A stretch of DNA of 64,000 bases from Paenibacillus sp. JCM 10914 (lineage in GTDB: Bacteria; Bacillota; Bacilli; Paenibacillales; Paenibacillaceae), in assembly GCF_001315105.1 (NCBI RefSeq), contig NZ_BAZR01000001.1, positions 1 to 64,000 of the forward strand. Reading direction: 5' to 3'. Below, in pieces: positions 48,577 to 59,443 of this stretch. Below the pieces are notes generated by a model. It saw nothing but the letters and a program-made list of their open reading frames with translations. It was not told the origin of the DNA and ran no database searches. How positions within the stretch are numbered: the stretch's first letter is position 1; the number at the start of each line of letters is the position of its first letter. The position numbers were made by a program, and so were the translations under genes.

Positions 48577-48887
48577 TGACGGATTTTTCGGTAGAGAATA
48601 TCGTCTGGACTCAAGTGCTGAGGGAAGCATTCGGCGAGACCGTCGAGCTTGAAGACGATAAAGGACATATCGAGGTATATGATATTGCCGCCGAATTTGA
48701 AGTGGATGGTCAGGGATATGCCATATTGGTACAACCGGACCGCACGGATGAGGAGTACGAGGTACTTCGCATCGTAATAGATGGAGAAGGCGGATTGGAG
48801 CTTGCTACCATCGATGATGACGAGGAATGGGAGAACGTGTCCGAGCTCTATGATGAATTAACGTTTCCGGAAGGTGACGAAGACTAG
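48576..48887 (+). CDS. DUF1292 protein, second copy
   Basis: 103 residues, equally acidic, with the same core pattern as its upstream neighbour (IAAEFEVDGQGYAILVQP, ATIDDDEEWENVSELYDEL). Starts in TAATG at the end of the first copy, so the two are translationally coupled. A tandem duplication that has diverged. Function unknown. Confidence 0.85.
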   Translation: MTDFSVENIVWTQVLREAFGETVELEDDKGHIEVYDIAAEFEVDGQGYAILVQPDRTDEEYEVLRIVIDGEGGLELATIDDDEEWENVSELYDELTFPEGDED

Positions 48888-48947
48888 GATCGACGTTCCC
48901 CATCGGTAAAACATAAGTTGTATTGAAATTCCAAGTGATAGTTCAGT

Positions 48948-48975
48948 AAGGGGCGGAGCAGTCCGCCCCTTTTGG
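48948..48975 (+). terminator. Hairpin between the DUF1292 genes and mltG
   Basis: AAGGGGCGGA pairs with TCCGCCCCTT with a four-base loop, then TTTGG. It lies only 10 nt before mltG and may attenuate rather than end transcription. Confidence 0.65.
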
Positions 48976-48984
48976 TGCGAAGGG

Positions 48985-50037
48985 ATGAGTGTATTGAAGA
49001 AACTGGCTTTTGTACTGCTGGCTTTGATGCTTATTGCCGGAGGTGCATTGTTCTATGTATGGAATGCTCTGCAGCCTGTCCCCACCGCAGATGCGCCCGT
49101 CGAATTTACGGTTGAACCTGGTATGAGCACCTCCTCCATAGCGGACCTGCTGGAGGAGAAGGGGCTCATTAAGAATGCTCTCATACTTAAGGGTTATTTG
49201 AAGCTCACCAACGAAGGTAGCAGGCTTATGGCTGGTACGTATGAAGCTAACCCGGGAACTCCAATCGAGGATCTGTTGTCCAAGATGAATAATGGGGAAG
49301 TGAAACCGGAAGAGATGGTTCGCTTTACGATTCCGGAAGGATATACCATACGGCAAATGGCTGAAGCGATTGCTCGCGAGAGCGGCATTGAGCAGGAAGA
49401 GATTCTCGCGCTTGCGGATCAACCTGATGCTTTCGATGTGACGATCGTAGGTGAAATCCCTGTAGAGTCAGAACTGAGGCATCGATTGGAGGGGTATTTA
49501 TTTCCGGCCACTTATAACTTGCCGAAGAAGGATGTATCAGCAAGCGTCATCGTGGAAACGATGCTGAAGGAAACGGAGAAGCGCCTGGCGGAAATCCCGG
49601 ACTGGCAGGCACAACTTGAAGATCGCGGAGTTACTTTTCATGAGCTAATGACGATTGCTTCCCTGATTGAACGGGAAGTTGTGGCAGAACAAGAACGTGC
49701 GCTTGTAGCCGGTGTTATATACAACAGACTAGAGCAGGATATGAGGCTTGAAATCGATGCTACGGTCCAATATTTGCTCGATAAGCCTAAGGAGCGCCTG
49801 TTGTACAAGGATCTAGAAGTCAAGAGTCCGTATAACACGTATCGTCAGAAAGGGCTGCCGCCGGGACCGATTTCAAGCCCGAGCCTCGATTCGATTAAAG
49901 CCGCTTTGAATCCGGAACCGTCGGATTATTTGTTCTATGTAACGAAGAAGGATGGCACACAAGAGCATTTGTTTGCCAAGACGTATCAGGAACATTTGAA
50001 AAATATAGAAATCAGCAAGAAGACAGCAGCAGAGTAA
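48985..50037 (+). CDS. mltG: Endolytic murein transglycosylase MltG
   Basis: 350 residues. MltG cuts nascent glycan strands at the membrane and sets their length. One membrane helix at about 6-25, a LysM-like part at about 38-90, and the YceG/MltG catalytic domain. The catalytic Glu is E229 in IASLIERE; EGYLFPATY near 169 and the end motif YVTKKDGTQEHLFAKTYQEH are typical. Corresponds to B. subtilis yrrL. Confidence 0.94.
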   Translation: MSVLKKLAFVLLALMLIAGGALFYVWNALQPVPTADAPVEFTVEPGMSTSSIADLLEEKGLIKNALILKGYLKLTNEGSRLMAGTYEANPGTPIEDLLSKMNNGEVKPEEMVRFTIPEGYTIRQMAEAIARESGIEQEEILALADQPDAFDVTIVGEIPVESELRHRLEGYLFPATYNLPKKDVSASVIVETMLKETEKRLAEIPDWQAQLEDRGVTFHELMTIASLIEREVVAEQERALVAGVIYNRLEQDMRLEIDATVQYLLDKPKERLLYKDLEVKSPYNTYRQKGLPPGPISSPSLDSIKAALNPEPSDYLFYVTKKDGTQEHLFAKTYQEHLKNIEISKKTAAE

Positions 50038-50053
50038 TAGGGAGGATATCCTC

Positions 50054-50985
50054 ATGAGTATGAAACCTGAGTTAGTAGTAACGGCCGGCTCCATACCGGA
50101 TGCCGTCTCCTATCTGGAGGCAGGCGCAGATGCGCTCATTGTAGGCGAAGATCGATATGGTATGCGCCTGCCAGGCAGTTTAAGCGTAGGGGATATACGG
50201 CAGGTGACTCAGCTTGCAAACGAATGCGGTGGGAAAGTATACGTGAGCTTGAACAATCTGATGACCAATGATTTATTGATGGATCTTCCTGCTTATGTTA
50301 CGGCACTTGGAGAGATGGGCGTTGATGCTGTTGAATTCAACGATCCTTCCGTGCTGATGACCGTGAAGGAAATGGCTCCGCAGGTCAAGCTCCACTGGAA
50401 CGCTGAAATGACAGCGACGAACTATTCAACGGCCAATTATTGGGGCGGTAAAGGCGCATCCCGTGTCATTCTGGCCCGTGAATTAAATATGGATGAGATT
50501 ACTGAGATGAAGCCGCTGCTTGAGGTGGAAGCTCAGGTTCAAGTCCATGGCATGACGAACATTTATCATTCCAAGCGGCGTCTGGTTAATAGTTATATGG
50601 CACATCAAGCCGGCCGGTACATGAGGGAAGCCTTGGCAAGGAACGGGGACTCTTCCTCATCGAAGCAGAGCGCTTGGAAGAGAAGTATCCGATATACGAG
50701 GATGTCAACGGAACGCATATTATGAGCTCCGAAGATATTTGCATCTTAGAGGACTTGCATATATTAATGGCAGCCAACATCGATAGTTTCAAGGTCGAAA
50801 CGCTGCTCAAACCAAGACATTATAACGAACTCGTGCTGCGGATCTATCGTCAAGCTATCGATCTGTATGCAGCAGATCATAAGACGTATGCATTTCAAGA
50901 GACATGGTTGGATGAAATCCGGGCTATTCAGGATCCGGAACGAGAGCTATCGTTTGGATTTTTCTACAAGGAACAAGTTTATTAA
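50054..50985 (+). pseudogene. U32 family peptidase (YrrN-like), frame broken by one missing base
   Basis: U32 proteins are collagenase-like peptidases or, for some relatives, tRNA/rRNA hydroxylation factors (TrhP, RlhA). The first frame (50054-50725) has ADALIVGEDRYGMRLPG and VQVHGMTNIYHSKRRLVNSY; the second, to 50985, has EEKYPIYEDVNGTHIMSSED and MAANIDSFKVETLLK. One G missing in GG at 50635-50636 joins them as MREALGKERGLFLIEAE. Restored length is about 310 residues, like YrrN. GGAGGA lies 7 nt before ATG. The paired U32 gene starts 12 nt downstream. Confidence 0.87.
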
Positions 50986-50997
50986 GGAGTGGACAGC

Positions 50998-52350
50998 ATG
51001 GAAGCCACGGCACAGCCAACATACAAAGGCAATCGCCATCGCCTGGACAAGCCGGAATTACTCGCCCCTGCCGGCAATTTGGAAAAATTGAAGTTTGCGG
51101 TGCATTACGGGGCCGATGCCGTTTATATTGGAGGCCAGAAGTATGGCCTTCGTTCGAATGCCGACAATTTTACCTTTGAAGAAATGAAGGCAGGTGTTGA
51201 GTTCGCAGCAAGATACGGTGCCAAGGTATTTGTAGCCACCAACATTTATGCGCATAACGAGGATGTCGAGGGCATTGAATCTTACTTGAGGAATTTGGAG
51301 GAAGCAGGGATAGCAGCCATTATCGCGGCTGATCCGGCTATCATTGAAGTCGCCAAGCGGGCTGCCCCCAAGCTTGAAGTGCACCTCAGCACCCAGCAAT
51401 CCACGCTGAATTGGCAAGCCGTGAAGTTCTGGAAGGAAGAAGGCTTGCCAAGGGTCGTGTTAGGCCGTGAGACGAGCATGGAAGAGATCGCAACGATCAA
51501 AGAGCATGTCGATATCGAAATCGAAGCTTTTATCCATGGCGCGATGTGTTCCTCATTTTCTGGGCGTTGTGTACTTTCCAACCACTTTACGGATCGTGAT
51601 TCGAATCGGGGAGGCTGCTGTCAGTCGTGTCGATGGAAATACGATTTGTTTGAGGATGGCAGAGAAGAGAGCGAATGGATCTCGGAAGAACAGCAGATCA
51701 TGGAGCAGGCATCGGCGGCACCATCGCCGTTTAAACCTGGCGTCACTCAAATACCGTTATTTCAGTCCGAAGACCATGCTTTCACGATGGGCTCCAAAGA
51801 CTTATGTATGCTTGAGCACATACCCGATCTGATCGAAGTTGGAATCGACAGTTTCAAGATCGAAGGGCGCATGAAATCAATTCATTACGTCGCAACCGTC
51901 GTCAACGTATACAGACAGGCTATCGATTCCTATATGGCTGACCCTGCGAACTATGTATTGAAACCGGAATGGATCGAAGAAATTCATAAAGCAGCCAATC
52001 GGCCGCTTAATACCGGATTTTTCTATGATACTCCGGATCATGAAGATCATATCTATGAACCGGAAGAGAAAGCCGTTCCCTATGATTTTGCCGGCCTTGT
52101 GCTTGAGTATGACGAATCAGCCGGAACCGCGATGGTCCAGCAGCGGAACTATTTCAAGGCTGGAGACCAGATCGAATTTTTCGGTCCGGAAGGGACGTTC
52201 TTCAAACAGACGGTTGGTTCCATTCAGGATGCGGAGGGGAAAGAACTGGATGCCGCAAGACATCCGTTACAACTGATTCGCATGAAAGTAGATCAACCCG
52301 TGCGCCCATTTGATATGATGAGAAAGCGTAAAAACGAACAGAGAATATAG
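50998..52350 (+). CDS. U32 family peptidase (YrrO-like)
   Basis: 450 residues from ATG 50998 with AAGGAG 8 nt upstream; an in-frame GTG at 50989 overlaps that site. It starts with KPELLAPAGNLEKLKFAVHYGADAVYIGG (partial) and has the U32 signature EAFIHGAMCSSFSGRC near 180, then several Cys (GGCCQSCRW) and FKIEGRMKSIHYVATVVNVYRQ. The C-terminal beta-barrel has VVQQRNYFKAGDQIEFFGPE-like sequence. Related to TrhP (tRNA 5-hydroxyuridine) and YrrO; the Cys set suggests an iron-sulphur site. Pairs with the preceding U32 gene. Confidence 0.9.
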   Translation: MEATAQPTYKGNRHRLDKPELLAPAGNLEKLKFAVHYGADAVYIGGQKYGLRSNADNFTFEEMKAGVEFAARYGAKVFVATNIYAHNEDVEGIESYLRNLEEAGIAAIIAADPAIIEVAKRAAPKLEVHLSTQQSTLNWQAVKFWKEEGLPRVVLGRETSMEEIATIKEHVDIEIEAFIHGAMCSSFSGRCVLSNHFTDRDSNRGGCCQSCRWKYDLFEDGREESEWISEEQQIMEQASAAPSPFKPGVTQIPLFQSEDHAFTMGSKDLCMLEHIPDLIEVGIDSFKIEGRMKSIHYVATVVNVYRQAIDSYMADPANYVLKPEWIEEIHKAANRPLNTGFFYDTPDHEDHIYEPEEKAVPYDFAGLVLEYDESAGTAMVQQRNYFKAGDQIEFFGPEGTFFKQTVGSIQDAEGKELDAARHPLQLIRMKVDQPVRPFDMMRKRKNEQRI

Positions 52351-52372
52351 TTCTATAGAACTTCACAAATGA

Positions 52373-52409
52373 GAATCCGAGTCCGCAAAAGGACTTCGGA
52401 TTCTTTTTG
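52373..52409 (+). terminator. Terminator after the U32 genes
   Basis: GAATCCGAGTCC pairs with GGACTTCGGATTC around GCAAAA and is followed by five T. Confidence 0.87.
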
Positions 52410-52553
52410 TTTTGGTTGAAACTAGGTAATTAGAACTGTTTTTATGCGAAAACCCAAAGGAAAACACGACTATTTGTCGAAATAAAAAGTAATACATACT
52501 TTTCATGAGAATGATCAGCATATAATATTACGATTGTGGTAGGTGAACAGCTA

Positions 52554-54724
52554 ATGTCAGAAAGCCAGCAACGCGACAAAAAGCCCAAGAAGGAACGCAA
52601 GACCGGAGAAAAGAGCACCAAGAAATTATCTTCGGGATCATCAGGAATGCAAAAGTTGAAATCTTCAATCTCATCCATGAGCACGGCCATCAGCCGCATG
52701 CCGATGAATCCGATGAAATCGGTCGGAATCCGGTTGTTTCTGATCTTTTTGTCGGCCATTGTGTTCTTTGTCGTAGTTCTCGGGTACCTCTCCTACGATA
52801 AGGCCAAGAACACCATCGAGAGTAATGCTGCCACCGGCAATCAGCAGACGATTATTCAGACGTCCGAGAAGCTCGACATTATTCTTGATAAATACGAGAA
52901 CGCCGGCAGACAAATTTTTTATGATGTTGAACTGCAGAAGTTGCTTACAGATTATACGGGAACCCAGTTATCCGATTACGATGCATTTACGGTTGAACGT
53001 GCTATCCGTGAGAAGTTATCCAATCAGATCACATCGGACAATGCGATTCGAGCCATCTATTTGATTCCGAGCAAGTCAGAGAAGATGATTGCGGCTGGTC
53101 AATCCTCCGAATCCTCCAGAGTCGTCCATGAGCAAGAGTGGTACCAGAATCTGAAGGACGGGGAGAGAAAGGTCGTTTGGGTACCTACGATGCAGAATAG
53201 CGGTGCTCCTTACTTTACGATTGCTCGCTCACTCGGTTCCATGAACGATTTGACCTCAACGTATATCGTCATGTTTGAGCTTAATGCGTCCGTCTTGAAT
53301 ACGCAATTGCAAGGTATCGATCTAGGCGAGAACGGTGAGTTGCAATTGATCAGTCCGGATGGAACGATTGTTTCTTCCAGTAACGTTTCCCTGGTTGGTT
53401 CCAAGACCTCGTGGGCATTTACACAGGAGCTTCATCCTGATAACAAAACCGACAACATGCGAACTAAGGATGAGGAAGGCAGAGATATTCTGGCCGTTTA
53501 TAACACGCAGAGCGTTAATGATTGGAGATTGGTCGGTGCTGTAGAGACCAGCGAGTTAACGAAAGATGCGAGAAGCATTCTTACGATTACCTTAGTCGTA
53601 GCTGCCATAGATGTCATAGTAGCTATCCTGATTGGAATTTGGATGGTAAGAATGATTGCCCGTCCGATCGGCAAGCTCAATCTATTGATGAAACAAGGGG
53701 CAAAAGGAAATCTGAACGTTCGCACAGACCATAAAAGTCAGGATGAAATCGGTCAGCTCTCCGCCAGCTTCAACGATATGATGGAGCAAATTACGAATCT
53801 GGTACAGCAGACGAATGACACGGCACAGGAAGTGCTGAAGACGGCTTCGGAGCTAAGTGACGCTTCGAAGAAAACGGCGCTATCGGCTAAGGAAATCGCC
53901 ATAGCGACCGAAGAAATCGCCAACGGTGCCAGCAGTCTGGCTGTCGAGGCTGAACGTGGAAGCGATCTGACGAATAACATCTCCAAACAGATGAATATCG
54001 TCGTTAATGCCAATGAAGAGATGGGGAAATCGGCAAGGCATGTTGAGAGTTCGAGTGAACTGGGGACGAAGCATCTGAGCGACTTGCTTGATAAAACACA
54101 TCAAACCGAAGATATGACCCGTTCTATGATGCATAAGGTGGATGGCTTGAAGGAGACAACATCCTCTGTTGTCAAAGTGTTGGATGTCCTGCAGAATATT
54201 ACGAAACAGACGAATATTCTCTCCTTGAATGCAACGATCGAGCAGCGCGCGCAGGCGCAGCCGGTCGGGGATTCATGGTAGTGGCAGATGAGATACGCCA
54301 GTTGGCTGATCAATCCAGACAATCGATTGATATGGTTAGCCAGATTACAGACCGCATTATGACAGAGATGAACGAGACCGTCCAAGTGCTGCTCGATGCC
54401 AATCCGCTCTTTAAAGGGCAGATGGATGCCGTGAAGGAGACCAACGATATTTTTGTATCGGTTCAACAGCAGATGGTCGACTTTATCAACCGTCTGGATT
54501 CCGTAACGCATTCGATTGATGAGTTGAATGAATCGCAGAATGTGCTCTCTGAAGCGATGAGTAATGTTAGTGCAGTGGCAGAAGAATCCTCTGCTACATC
54601 GGAGGAAGTGGCCTCACTATCGACAGAGCAGCAGAGCGTCAGCAGTCAATTGGTTAATCTGTCGACGCAGCTTGAGAATGTGTCCAATAAACTCAAAGAG
54701 ACATTGTCTCGTTTCCAACTCTAG
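52554..54724 (+). pseudogene. Methyl-accepting chemotaxis protein, frame broken by one missing base
   Basis: A membrane chemoreceptor of about 723 residues once restored. A long basic cytosolic N-terminus (about 1-58) precedes the first helix at 60-79. An extracytoplasmic dCache-type sensor spans about 80-340 (EWYQNLKDGERKVVWVP lies within it), then a second helix, HAMP (RPIGKLNLLMKQGAKGNLNV) and the signalling domain with the hairpin tip TKQTNILSLNATIEAARAG. The frame breaks at 54242, where one missing G turns EAARAG into EQRAQA; the rest runs in another frame to 54724. Ligand unknown. ATG 52554 with AGGTGA was preferred to an earlier in-frame GTG. Confidence 0.86.
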
Positions 54725-54735
54725 TACCACATAAG

Positions 54736-54784
54736 AAAAGACCGCCAACTCCGCAATCATTCGTGGAGTTGGCGGTCTTTTTCT
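54736..54784 (+). terminator. Terminator after the chemoreceptor gene
   Basis: AAAAGACCGCCAACTCC pairs with GGAGTTGGCGGTCTTTTT, an 15-17 bp stem with T tail. Confidence 0.9.
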
Positions 54785-54860
54785 GAATGTACGACTTGAT
54801 TGATTCATCAGGCGAATGGAAATAATGATGTCATATAGTATAGCTATGGGGGCATCACGG

Positions 54861-56662
54861 ATGAAGCTGATTCGAGAACAGAGAATTAAATATGGATGGT
54901 TGATCTTAACACTGCTAATCGCAATCCTGACACTTCGACTGGCATGGGTTCAGCTTGTGATGAGACATCAGCATATGGCCGGTAGTCGTCATACGATGGT
55001 TGAAGCATCCGTATCTCAGCGGGAGCGCGGTATTGTGCTGGACTCAGGACGCGGACATTTTACAGATCGTACAGGTCAGCCGCTTACCGGCCGCTTGATC
55101 TGGACCGCTGTATTATTTCCCGTAAGCGAAGAAGAACTGGATTCAGTAGGGCCCCAGGTTTCAGAACTTGCCCACATCCTTAAGACCGATGAGGATCAAT
55201 TGGTGAAGAGCTGGGCAAAACTAACGGAGCCGCAGTTATGGCATGGCCAACATTCGTTGATTCCGCTCTCCTTGACGAAGGATCAGATCGGACAGATACA
55301 ACAATTAAACATGCCTAGATTAAAGGTAGTTCCATATGAACAGCGTTATGGCAATCGTTCGTCTGGTATGCAATGGCTCGGGTTTGTATCAGGCCAGCGT
55401 AAGGAGAGCTTGTATTATCAAGCGAGTCCCAACATAACAGGTACCAGCGGATTAGAGAAGACGATGGATACCTTAATTCGTGGTGAAGGTCCAACGATCG
55501 TCTATTATCCGGTTAGCAGCAGCAACCAGTTGATTGAGGATATCAAGCCTATGGTTAAAGCACCGGACAACCCATATTACCCATTGCAAGTAAAGACGAC
55601 CATTGATGCAAATATTCAGCATGGCATTGAATCGATAACGGAGACCGCGGGGATGAAAGAAGGGGCGGTTGTCGTACTGGACGTCCGCAATGCAGATATC
55701 GTGGCGATGGTATCCAGACCCTTCTATAATCCTGAACAGGTTCATCCGTTAGAGGGGCAATGGGAGAATCGCGCGATTAAGGCAGCGACACCCGGTTCTA
55801 TCTTCAAGCTGGTGACTGCGGCTGCCGCACTGGAAAATAATTTGAGTTCACCGGACGAGGTCTTCCATTGCAGCGGCGAATACGGCAAGTACGGCATGTC
55901 ATGCTGGAAAACGGACGGACATGGATGATCGGTCTGCGTGAAGGGTTCGCGGAGTCGTGCAATGTTGTATTTGCCACGCTTGCCGAGCGTCTAACAGCCC
56001 ACGAGATGCTGGACGCCGCCACGGCGTTAGGGTTTGGTCAAACCGTTGGCTGGAGATCAGATGATTTTCTGGGACTTAGAGCATTTGCTCCTTTGGATCA
56101 GGAGGAGAAAGGCAGCATCTTCTCAAATGCTGAGGCCGGAACTGATGCAGGTGTTCGAGTCCAGACCGGCATCGGCCAACGGGATGTGACGGTATCCCCG
56201 CTGCAAGCCGCCAATGCGATCGTAACCTTGCTGCACGGTGGCGTTAAGACCAAACCGCGTATCTTGCAGCAAGTCCATTACGCGAACGGACAGTTGCTTC
56301 AGGACACGGAGCCGCTGGCCGAGCGAAATCGCGCGCAAGGTATTTCCCGGGAAACGGCTTCAATCTTGCTGGAATGGATGGGGGACGTTGTACGAAAGGG
56401 AACTGGCAAAAGTCTGGCTCGCAGGCAATGGGAGCTAGCCGGCAAATCCGGTACAGCTGAGGTCAAAGTAAAGGGCCGTGACCGAAATAACCAATGGTTT
56501 GTCGGATACGGCCCTGTGGAAAAACCACAGTATGCTGTGGCTGTGCTAGTGGAGAACAGGAGTCCTAACAGTAACAATCAAGCGACAGAAATTTTCGGTC
56601 AGGTTGCGGATTTGTTAGCGTCATCTTCTTCCGGACCTGGTTCCGCTTTGGGCGTTGACTGA
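54861..56662 (+). pseudogene. Class B penicillin-binding protein (PbpI-like), frame broken by one missing base
   Basis: Transpeptidase of about 600 residues once restored. N-terminal membrane helix at about 11-32, a dimerisation region, then the transpeptidase domain with SxxK (SIFK, S313/K316), SxN (SCN in FAESCNVVFA) and KSGT (LAGKSGTAEV). The first frame ends at 55928; one G missing at GG 55923-55924 gives DGHGMIGLREGFAES. Compared with B. subtilis YrrR (PbpI), it sits in the same place near the U32 genes, but udk and greA are absent here. ATG 54861 has GGGGG 8 nt upstream. Its last 64 bp overlap the convergent AI-2E gene. Confidence 0.85.
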
Positions 56663-57783
56663 TGATTAGACATGTCCCAAGGAGATACATCAAATTCATC
56701 AACCGGAAGGCGAATCCACTGTTGCAGATAGCCTTGTGTTAGCAGTTCTTTGATTAGAATAAGCAAAATCGGAGCCAGAATCAATCCGGCAATACCGAAG
56801 ATCGATAAGGAGATCATCATGAAAGACAGCATGAGAAACGCCGATGAGACGCCAATCGAATTACCGGTTATTTTCGGTTCAAGGAATTGTCTTGAGATGA
56901 CGATAACGGCCCACAGTACGATCAAACCGATAGCAAGTCCGGTATTTCCAACGATGAACAAATAAATGATCCACGGAATAAAAATAACAGAAACGCCCAA
57001 TAAGGGCAGGATATCAAATACAGCACAAATGAGCGCAATCGCCAGTGCATTGCCAGTTCCTAAGATCAGCAGTCCGATTAACACGATCGCAAAGGTAATG
57101 CTGACAAGCTTCATCTGGGCTTTTAAATACGAACCGATGGCCTTGAATACATTATCTTTGAGAAAGCGAAAAGCCGTTTTGATCGTTTTAGGCGTCTTTT
57201 CCTTCGTGATTCTTCGCCAGCTTCCAATCTCTATGCTGAGGAAGAAAGCAAGAATAATGGCGATACCGAAGTTGGCAATGAAGGACGAGAAGGTCCCAAT
57301 GAACCCGATAAAGCTGATGATGTAATGGAAAAACGATTCGGCGGCTTGTGCGGCAAGGTTCGTGATATTCTCAAAATAACCATTGATCGTAAATGCCAAA
57401 TCAGGCGGCAGCGAATCGATCTGGCCTTGGAGAAATAACAAGGTCTCCGAGAAATGTCTCTGTATGGTTGCGGTATATGTTGGCAAGTTCTCCTGCAGGT
57501 TCAAGAACTGGGTTACGATAATCACGCCAGCTCCGAATAAGAGCCCTAGAATCACGATTAGAAAGAGGAATACGGATATAGCTGCAGCTAACGGCTTGGA
57601 GAGACCCTTACGATTCAGGAATTTGGATAAGGGTTCGATAATGAGAAATACCAGGAATGACAGAAATACTGGCGTGGCGATCTGATATAACTTACTGAAC
57701 ATGAACATGATCAAATAGACAGTTAATACGATTAAGGCGATATCAAATGCGGTTCTCCAGTACTTCTTATACAAGGGAAGCAT
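56599..57783 (-). CDS. AI-2E family transporter, second copy
   Basis: 394 residues with about eight membrane helices, family pattern FLSFLVFLIIEPLSKFLNRKG near 40-60 and ILPLLGVSVIFIPWIIYLF near 275-293. The C-terminal 40 residues are a Pro/Glu/Asp-rich soluble tail. The tail codes over the last 64 bp of the convergent PBP gene. Distantly related to the copy at 43267 and, by length and the LNRKGLSKPLA segment, to sporulation membrane protein YtvI-like proteins. Substrate unknown. Confidence 0.84.
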   Translation of the reverse strand: MLPLYKKYWRTAFDIALIVLTVYLIMFMFSKLYQIATPVFLSFLVFLIIEPLSKFLNRKGLSKPLAAAISVFLFLIVILGLLFGAGVIIVTQFLNLQENLPTYTATIQRHFSETLLFLQGQIDSLPPDLAFTINGYFENITNLAAQAAESFFHYIISFIGFIGTFSSFIANFGIAIILAFFLSIEIGSWRRITKEKTPKTIKTAFRFLKDNVFKAIGSYLKAQMKLVSITFAIVLIGLLILGTGNALAIALICAVFDILPLLGVSVIFIPWIIYLFIVGNTGLAIGLIVLWAVIVISRQFLEPKITGNSIGVSSAFLMLSFMMISLSIFGIAGLILAPILLILIKELLTQGYLQQWIRLPVDEFDVSPWDMSNHQSTPKAEPGPEEDDANKSAT

Positions 57784-57930
57784 GTTCGAAGATCGGCTCC
57801 TTTACAATGTCTTTGGTAGTAGATACTATTGTACACGATTTGTGAAAAAAAAGCCTATTTCTTTAAGTGCTATGCTAAACTAATATTAGTGCAATCATTT
57901 AGAAACAGAACTAAAAAGCGGGGAGTAAGC

Positions 57931-59319
57931 ATGGAAAAATTACTAGTATGGTTGTTTTACCTTTCATCTTTTTATGCATTTATTCCCGGTATCTTGACCC
58001 GAATCTTTGGTTTTCGTGTATTTCGAAAGGGAAGTGGTGCACATGAATTTGCTCTAACCTTTGATGATGGTCCAGATCCGGTTTATACGCCGAAGCTGCT
58101 GGATTTATTGAAACAATATAATATGAAGGCGACTTTTTTTGTCGTTGGTTCACATGCGGAGCAGCATCCGGATATCGTTAAGCGCATATATGATGAAGGG
58201 CATCTGATCGGGATCCACAACTATGTTCACAAGAGTAATTGGTTTATGAGGCCGGTGACTGTGCGAAAACAGATCAAACGAACTGACGATGTCATCTACG
58301 CCATTACGGGTGAACGTACTGTTTATTATCGACCTCCGTGGGGGATCGTGAACCTCTTCGATTTCGCCAAGAACACCGGCTGCCGCATCGTGTTGTGGTC
58401 GTCCATGTTCAATGATTGGCGCAGCAAGATCGGTGCTGACCGGCTGGCTCAGCGCATGCTTGCCAAGCTTCGTGGTGGAGAGGTCATGCTTCTGCATGAT
58501 TGCGGAACGACGAAAGGAGCGAATCCTGACGCGCCCGGGCAGATGTTGATTGCACTTGAGCGAGTGCTGCAAGCCGCACAACAGAAGGGACTGAGTAGTA
58601 TCCGAATCGACGATATGATGACGAAGGAAGGCAAAGCGAAAGCCAAGAAGCTATCCCCATTCAAGCGCTTTATCGTCTCCATATGGCTTTTATGGGAAAA
58701 AGGATTCCATGCACTGTTTGGCTTGAAAACCGTAACGCCTGCAGATCCCATGCTTCACTATCGCAAACGGGCATTTACCGGCAAGACTGTCATGATGGAG
58801 GATGGCACCCGGCTCGAGAAAGGGGATGAGGTGCTGGAATTGCATTTCGACAACAAGAAGCTGTTTCAGATGGGCAGCCGCTCCCGAACCGAAATGCAGC
58901 TGGCGATCCAGATGATCCGCGCCGTTCAGAAAGATCTTCCCGCACTGGCGAACATGGTCATGGATCAGCCTGAGTATAGGGAAGTCAAAGGGCTGTATGC
59001 AGTAACCATGATTTCCCGAGGTCCCGAGCAATTCGGATTCCATGTCATGGATTTGCCGCCGGGCTGGTTTGCGAGTTCGACCCGATTATATCTGAAACTG
59101 CTGCTCAGCGTCATCCACCCGAAGGGGCAGGCTCGATTTAAGGAAGGCAGCCAGATGTTGGAGCCGAAGATGCTGATGATGCCGACTGATGTTCTCGTCG
59201 ATCGTTATGCCGAGAAGAAGCCGCCCAAGACGAGTCCTCCGAAGGAAGAGGCGCAGCCTGTGCTCCAGGAACAGATGAACGATCTGGCGGCGGTCGCGAG
59301 CGCTACGCAGAGTATATAA
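57931..59319 (+). CDS. Polysaccharide deacetylase with YkoP-like C-terminal domain
   Basis: 462 residues from ATG 57931, after GCGGGGAGTAAGC; the frame is open 34 codons further up but without a ribosome-binding site. A membrane-facing N-terminal helix (4-22) leads to a NodB domain: TFDDGPDP with D45/D46, the metal-binding H95 and H99 in GIHNYVH, RPPWG near 170 and LLHDCG near 200. NodB enzymes remove acetyl groups from chitooligosaccharide or peptidoglycan. The C-terminal half (about 235-420) resembles the YkoP domain, followed by a Pro-rich tail. Conserved in Paenibacillus-type genomes; the substrate is not known. Confidence 0.87.
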   Translation: MEKLLVWLFYLSSFYAFIPGILTRIFGFRVFRKGSGAHEFALTFDDGPDPVYTPKLLDLLKQYNMKATFFVVGSHAEQHPDIVKRIYDEGHLIGIHNYVHKSNWFMRPVTVRKQIKRTDDVIYAITGERTVYYRPPWGIVNLFDFAKNTGCRIVLWSSMFNDWRSKIGADRLAQRMLAKLRGGEVMLLHDCGTTKGANPDAPGQMLIALERVLQAAQQKGLSSIRIDDMMTKEGKAKAKKLSPFKRFIVSIWLLWEKGFHALFGLKTVTPADPMLHYRKRAFTGKTVMMEDGTRLEKGDEVLELHFDNKKLFQMGSRSRTEMQLAIQMIRAVQKDLPALANMVMDQPEYREVKGLYAVTMISRGPEQFGFHVMDLPPGWFASSTRLYLKLLLSVIHPKGQARFKEGSQMLEPKMLMMPTDVLVDRYAEKKPPKTSPPKEEAQPVLQEQMNDLAAVASATQSI

Positions 59320-59370
59320 TATAACAAGATTGAACACAGCCATCATGACTTTCTTTAATCAAATGAACGA

Positions 59371-59427
59371 AACAAGGGTTATTCCACACAGGGCGCGAAC
59401 GCTACCTGCGGGAATAACCCTTGTTTA
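59371..59427. terminator. Bidirectional terminator between the deacetylase and ilvD
   Basis: AACAAGGGTTATTCC pairs with GGAATAACCCTTGTT around a 25-nt loop, between convergent genes. Confidence 0.8.
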
Positions 59428-59443
59428 TTGGGATGATCCCAGA

